From JADJLQ01 sp034439915 (GTDB taxonomy: Bacteria; Bacteroidota; Bacteroidia; Chitinophagales; Saprospiraceae), in NCBI GenBank assembly GCA_034439915.1, contig JAWXBI010000269.1, positions 1 to 33,813 of the forward strand: 33,813 bases of DNA, written 5' to 3'. The notes beneath the pieces are model-generated. The model did no database searches, was not told the origin of the DNA, and was given only the letters and a program-made list of their open reading frames with translations. Positions 31,453 through 33,813 of the stretch are shown here, piece after piece (position 1 is the first letter of the stretch; every line of letters starts with the position of its first letter). A program made the translations under genes and the position numbers.

Positions 31453-33798
31453 ATGAATGCGGTAAATTATTTGGCAGGTATCGTTGTCCTTGTGGTTTTT
31501 CATTTATCCTGTAAACAAAACCAATTGGATCTTGAGAAAGCCCAGTTTATCAGGCGTCCGGTGGATATGCAGCCCTCTCCTAGGCCACTTTCACCCCAAG
31601 CCAGCATAAGAAAAATGCAATTACCTCCCGGTTATAAAGTTGAACTAGTAGCTGCTGAACCCCTTATCAAGGATCCTGTTGCCATGGCCTGGGATGCAAA
31701 CGGGGGCTTGTTCGTTATTCAGATGAACACTTTTATGATGGATGCCAGGGGCACGGATCAATATCAGCCTATCAGTCAAATTGTAAAACTCGTGGATAAA
31801 GATTGGGATGGGGTCATGGACCTATCCACTATTTTTATTGACAGCCTTGTTTTGCCACGGGTTATCTTGCCCATTGGGGACGAACTGATCGTCGGGATCA
31901 CCAATGTTCAGCATTTATATGCATACCGGGATACCGATGGAGATGGAAAAGCAGATCAAAAAAGATTGGTTTTTGAAAACCCTGCGATCGATTCACGCAA
32001 TATGGAACATCAAAATGGAGGGTTAATCTGGAACCTGGACAATTGGATCTATCCGAGCAGAGACAATCTCCGGTTTAAGTATAAAGACGGAAAGTTCATC
32101 GCAGATACCATGATAGATAATATGATCGGACAATGGGGAATGACTTCGGATGACTTTGGCCGGTTGTATTATTCTGAAGCAGGCCCCGGGTTGCCGGTAG
32201 TCCAGTTTAACCAGATGCCCGCTTACGGATCGCTTAATTTCAGTGATCAATACCCTGATGATTTTACAGTCCCGTGGCCGGTAATGTCAACCCTGGATGC
32301 TCAGGGAGGCACACAGGTACTAAGGGCGGAAGATAGCACCCTCGATCGATTTACTTCAGGTTGCGGACAATCGATATTCCGTGGCCAGGCATTACCACAG
32401 GAAATGAGGGGTGATTATTTTATTGCAGAACCCGTAGCCCGCATCATTAAACGAGGAAAGGTGATCAACCGCAATGGAAAAAGATATGTTGAGAATGTGT
32501 ATCAGGGCAAAGACTGGCTGGCTTCAGCAGATTTTAATTTCAGGCCCATTAATACGTATACCGGTCCGGATGGCTGTTTTTATATCGTGGACATGTATCA
32601 TGGCATTATCCAGGAAGGTGAATTTGCAGATGAGAATTCATACCTCAACCAAAAAATTAAAGCACTGGGCCTTGAAAAAAATAAAGGCTACGGGCGAATT
32701 TATCGCGTAGTTCATGAAGAAATACCAAAAGATGACCATAAACCTCAGTTGATGGAAAAAACTTCCTCCGAGTTGCTGCCTTATCTGGGTCATGCCAACG
32801 GGTGGTGGAGAGACATGGCGCAACAATTACTTGTTCTGAAAAAGGATAGTTCCGTTGTTACTAAACTAATTCATATCGCTGTAAACCATGAGGATGCTTT
32901 AATACGGAATAATATCCTGGCACAAATCCATGCACTCTGGGTATTGGAAGGTTTGGGTCGCATAGAGCCTGAAATTTTGTTTTCAGCTTTAAAATCTTCA
33001 TCCGGCGAGGTAAGGAAAACAACAATTTGGATTGGAGAACAATTTATCAAACAAAATAATGCTGAGTTTATTGAAGCCCTCCGGCCTTTTCAGAACGATA
33101 AAGATCCGGACGTAAAGATTCAACTGTACCTCTCCCTTCGGACGAGTAAAATACGAGCAGCGAAGGATATAGTAGATTACCTCCTTAAAAATAATACGGG
33201 CAATGAAATGATCCAATACTCAAATACCGTATTTGTTGAATCCTATGCCAGGGCAGAACTGGAAAAAGCAAGAATACACGATTTATCCCCGGCAGATCAA
33301 AAACTCATAGCACAGGGTGGCACCCGTTATAAACAATTATGTTCGAGTTGTCATGGGGCAGATGGGAAGGGAGTAGTCAGCGGATCTTCACCCATGATGG
33401 CGCCCCCATTGGCCGGATCGCCCCGTGTACATGGGGATAAAATCATGTTGATCCAAATACTCCTTTACGGTTTACAAGGTCCGGTAGATAATAAAACATA
33501 TCCCGGTGTCATGCTCCCGCAAAAACACCAGGATGATGAATGGATTGCTTCAGTGCTGAGTTATATTCGCAACAGTGCTGATCTCGGTAACAAGTCATCC
33601 ATCGTCACCCGCGACGAAGTCGAAGATATAAGGGCCACCGCAAGTATTGAAGCAGGACATATCCCTGATTTAAGGATGCTGGAAATCTATAAACTAGGAC
33701 GTGGCGAAGCCCAGAATTGGTCTAAGGGTAAACCGGGAAGTAAAGGGGCCCGATGGGGTGGGCATTTCAGACCGGTGAAAGACAGTTTGAAACAATGA
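31453..33798 (+). CDS. PVC-type heme-binding lipoprotein with beta-propeller, HEAT-like repeats and cytochrome c domain
   Basis: Large exported lipoprotein, 781 aa, leader ending H-L-S-C20. The N-terminal ~370 residues are a beta-propeller dehydrogenase-like domain (L-P-P-G-Y-K-V-E-L-V-A-A-E-P-L-I-K-D-P-V near 56-75, two calcium-loop-like motifs D-K-D-W-D-G and D-T-D-G-D-G). A helical region with HEAT-like repeats follows (about 440-600). The C-terminal domain is a class I cytochrome c, C630-S-S-C633-H634-G-A-D-G-K-G, with a candidate axial Met in Y-P-G-V-M-L-P. Such 'membrane-bound dehydrogenase/PVC-type' proteins are thought to oxidise sugars or alcohols and pass electrons to the heme, but substrates are mostly unknown. 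The stop lies 15 bases before the window end. Confidence 0.88.
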   Translation: MNAVNYLAGIVVLVVFHLSCKQNQLDLEKAQFIRRPVDMQPSPRPLSPQASIRKMQLPPGYKVELVAAEPLIKDPVAMAWDANGGLFVIQMNTFMMDARGTDQYQPISQIVKLVDKDWDGVMDLSTIFIDSLVLPRVILPIGDELIVGITNVQHLYAYRDTDGDGKADQKRLVFENPAIDSRNMEHQNGGLIWNLDNWIYPSRDNLRFKYKDGKFIADTMIDNMIGQWGMTSDDFGRLYYSEAGPGLPVVQFNQMPAYGSLNFSDQYPDDFTVPWPVMSTLDAQGGTQVLRAEDSTLDRFTSGCGQSIFRGQALPQEMRGDYFIAEPVARIIKRGKVINRNGKRYVENVYQGKDWLASADFNFRPINTYTGPDGCFYIVDMYHGIIQEGEFADENSYLNQKIKALGLEKNKGYGRIYRVVHEEIPKDDHKPQLMEKTSSELLPYLGHANGWWRDMAQQLLVLKKDSSVVTKLIHIAVNHEDALIRNNILAQIHALWVLEGLGRIEPEILFSALKSSSGEVRKTTIWIGEQFIKQNNAEFIEALRPFQNDKDPDVKIQLYLSLRTSKIRAAKDIVDYLLKNNTGNEMIQYSNTVFVESYARAELEKARIHDLSPADQKLIAQGGTRYKQLCSSCHGADGKGVVSGSSPMMAPPLAGSPRVHGDKIMLIQILLYGLQGPVDNKTYPGVMLPQKHQDDEWIASVLSYIRNSADLGNKSSIVTRDEVEDIRATASIEAGHIPDLRMLEIYKLGRGEAQNWSKGKPGSKGARWGGHFRPVKDSLKQ

Positions 33799-33813
33799 AG
33801 AATGAAGAATGAA

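Noticed and set aside
33784..33813. Repeated GAATGAA words at the right end of the window.
   Set aside because: Only about three short units before the window ends; cannot be judged as a repeat.
1..33813. CRISPR arrays, tRNA and rRNA genes, phage or toxin-antitoxin systems.
   Set aside because: None seen on either strand by eye; the only repeats are those listed, and they lack a spacer pattern.

Overview
The window looks like chromosomal DNA of a free-living Bacteroidota bacterium, probably of the Saprospiria/Chitinophagia/Cytophagia type. The signs are TAnnTTTG promoter motifs just upstream of several genes, few Shine-Dalgarno sites, many lipoproteins ending their leader in SC or GC, DUF5777, HYC_CC_PP and DUF2911 proteins, an SPFH-Arc pair, and a CCCGTAGGG-type dispersed repeat. 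Family assignments come from motifs read by eye; no database search was made. No rRNA, tRNA or CRISPR array was seen.

Layout. (1) 81-1728, plus: a tight housekeeping operon, pssA-purS-rsmI. (2) 1836-3170, plus: a lipoprotein of the vanadium haloperoxidase/PAP2 fold with its catalytic residues intact. (3) 3239-4768, minus: a DUF5777 beta-barrel protein and a c-type cytochrome-like protein that has lost its N-terminus. (4) 4769-5906: about 1.1 kb without intact genes, holding two copies of a ~140-bp direct repeat and a 260-bp element with 20-bp inverted ends. (5) 5907-9801, minus: a five-gene respiratory operon, in transcription order a small Tat-signal protein, a four-cluster Fe-S protein (NrfC/DmsB type), an NrfD/PsrC quinol-binding membrane protein, a membrane-anchored protein of unknown family and a monoheme cytochrome c. 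No molybdopterin catalytic subunit is present, and an FNR-like palindrome lies upstream. (6) 10178-11760, minus: SPFH protein, a 55-residue Arc-like repressor and an isoprenylcysteine-methyltransferase-like membrane enzyme. (7) 11911-15286: divergent glpK and glpD for glycerol use. (8) 15476-18601, plus: LD-carboxypeptidase, dipeptide epimerase and a KBL-like aminotransferase, a likely muropeptide-recycling operon. (9) 18759-19819: a BNR/sialidase-like protein broken by a one-base frameshift.

(10) 20389-30352, plus: a copper/silver resistance island. It carries a methionine-rich lipoprotein with a heavy-metal-binding domain, a HYC_CC_PP protein, a CusA-type RND pump split by an in-frame TAA, a TolC-family channel, a multicopper oxidase and two CusB-type adaptors that each carry an N-terminal metal-binding domain. 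Pump, adaptors and channel would expel Cu(I)/Ag(I) across the envelope, the oxidase would convert Cu(I) to Cu(II), and the Met-rich lipoprotein would bind metal in the periplasm. (11) 30756-33798, plus: a DUF2911 protein and a large PVC-type lipoprotein with a C-terminal cytochrome c domain.

The most interesting points are the respiratory operon without a catalytic subunit, its tiny Tat protein that resembles the N-terminus of the Fe-S subunit, the interrupted CusA, and the two adaptors with their own metal-binding domains.
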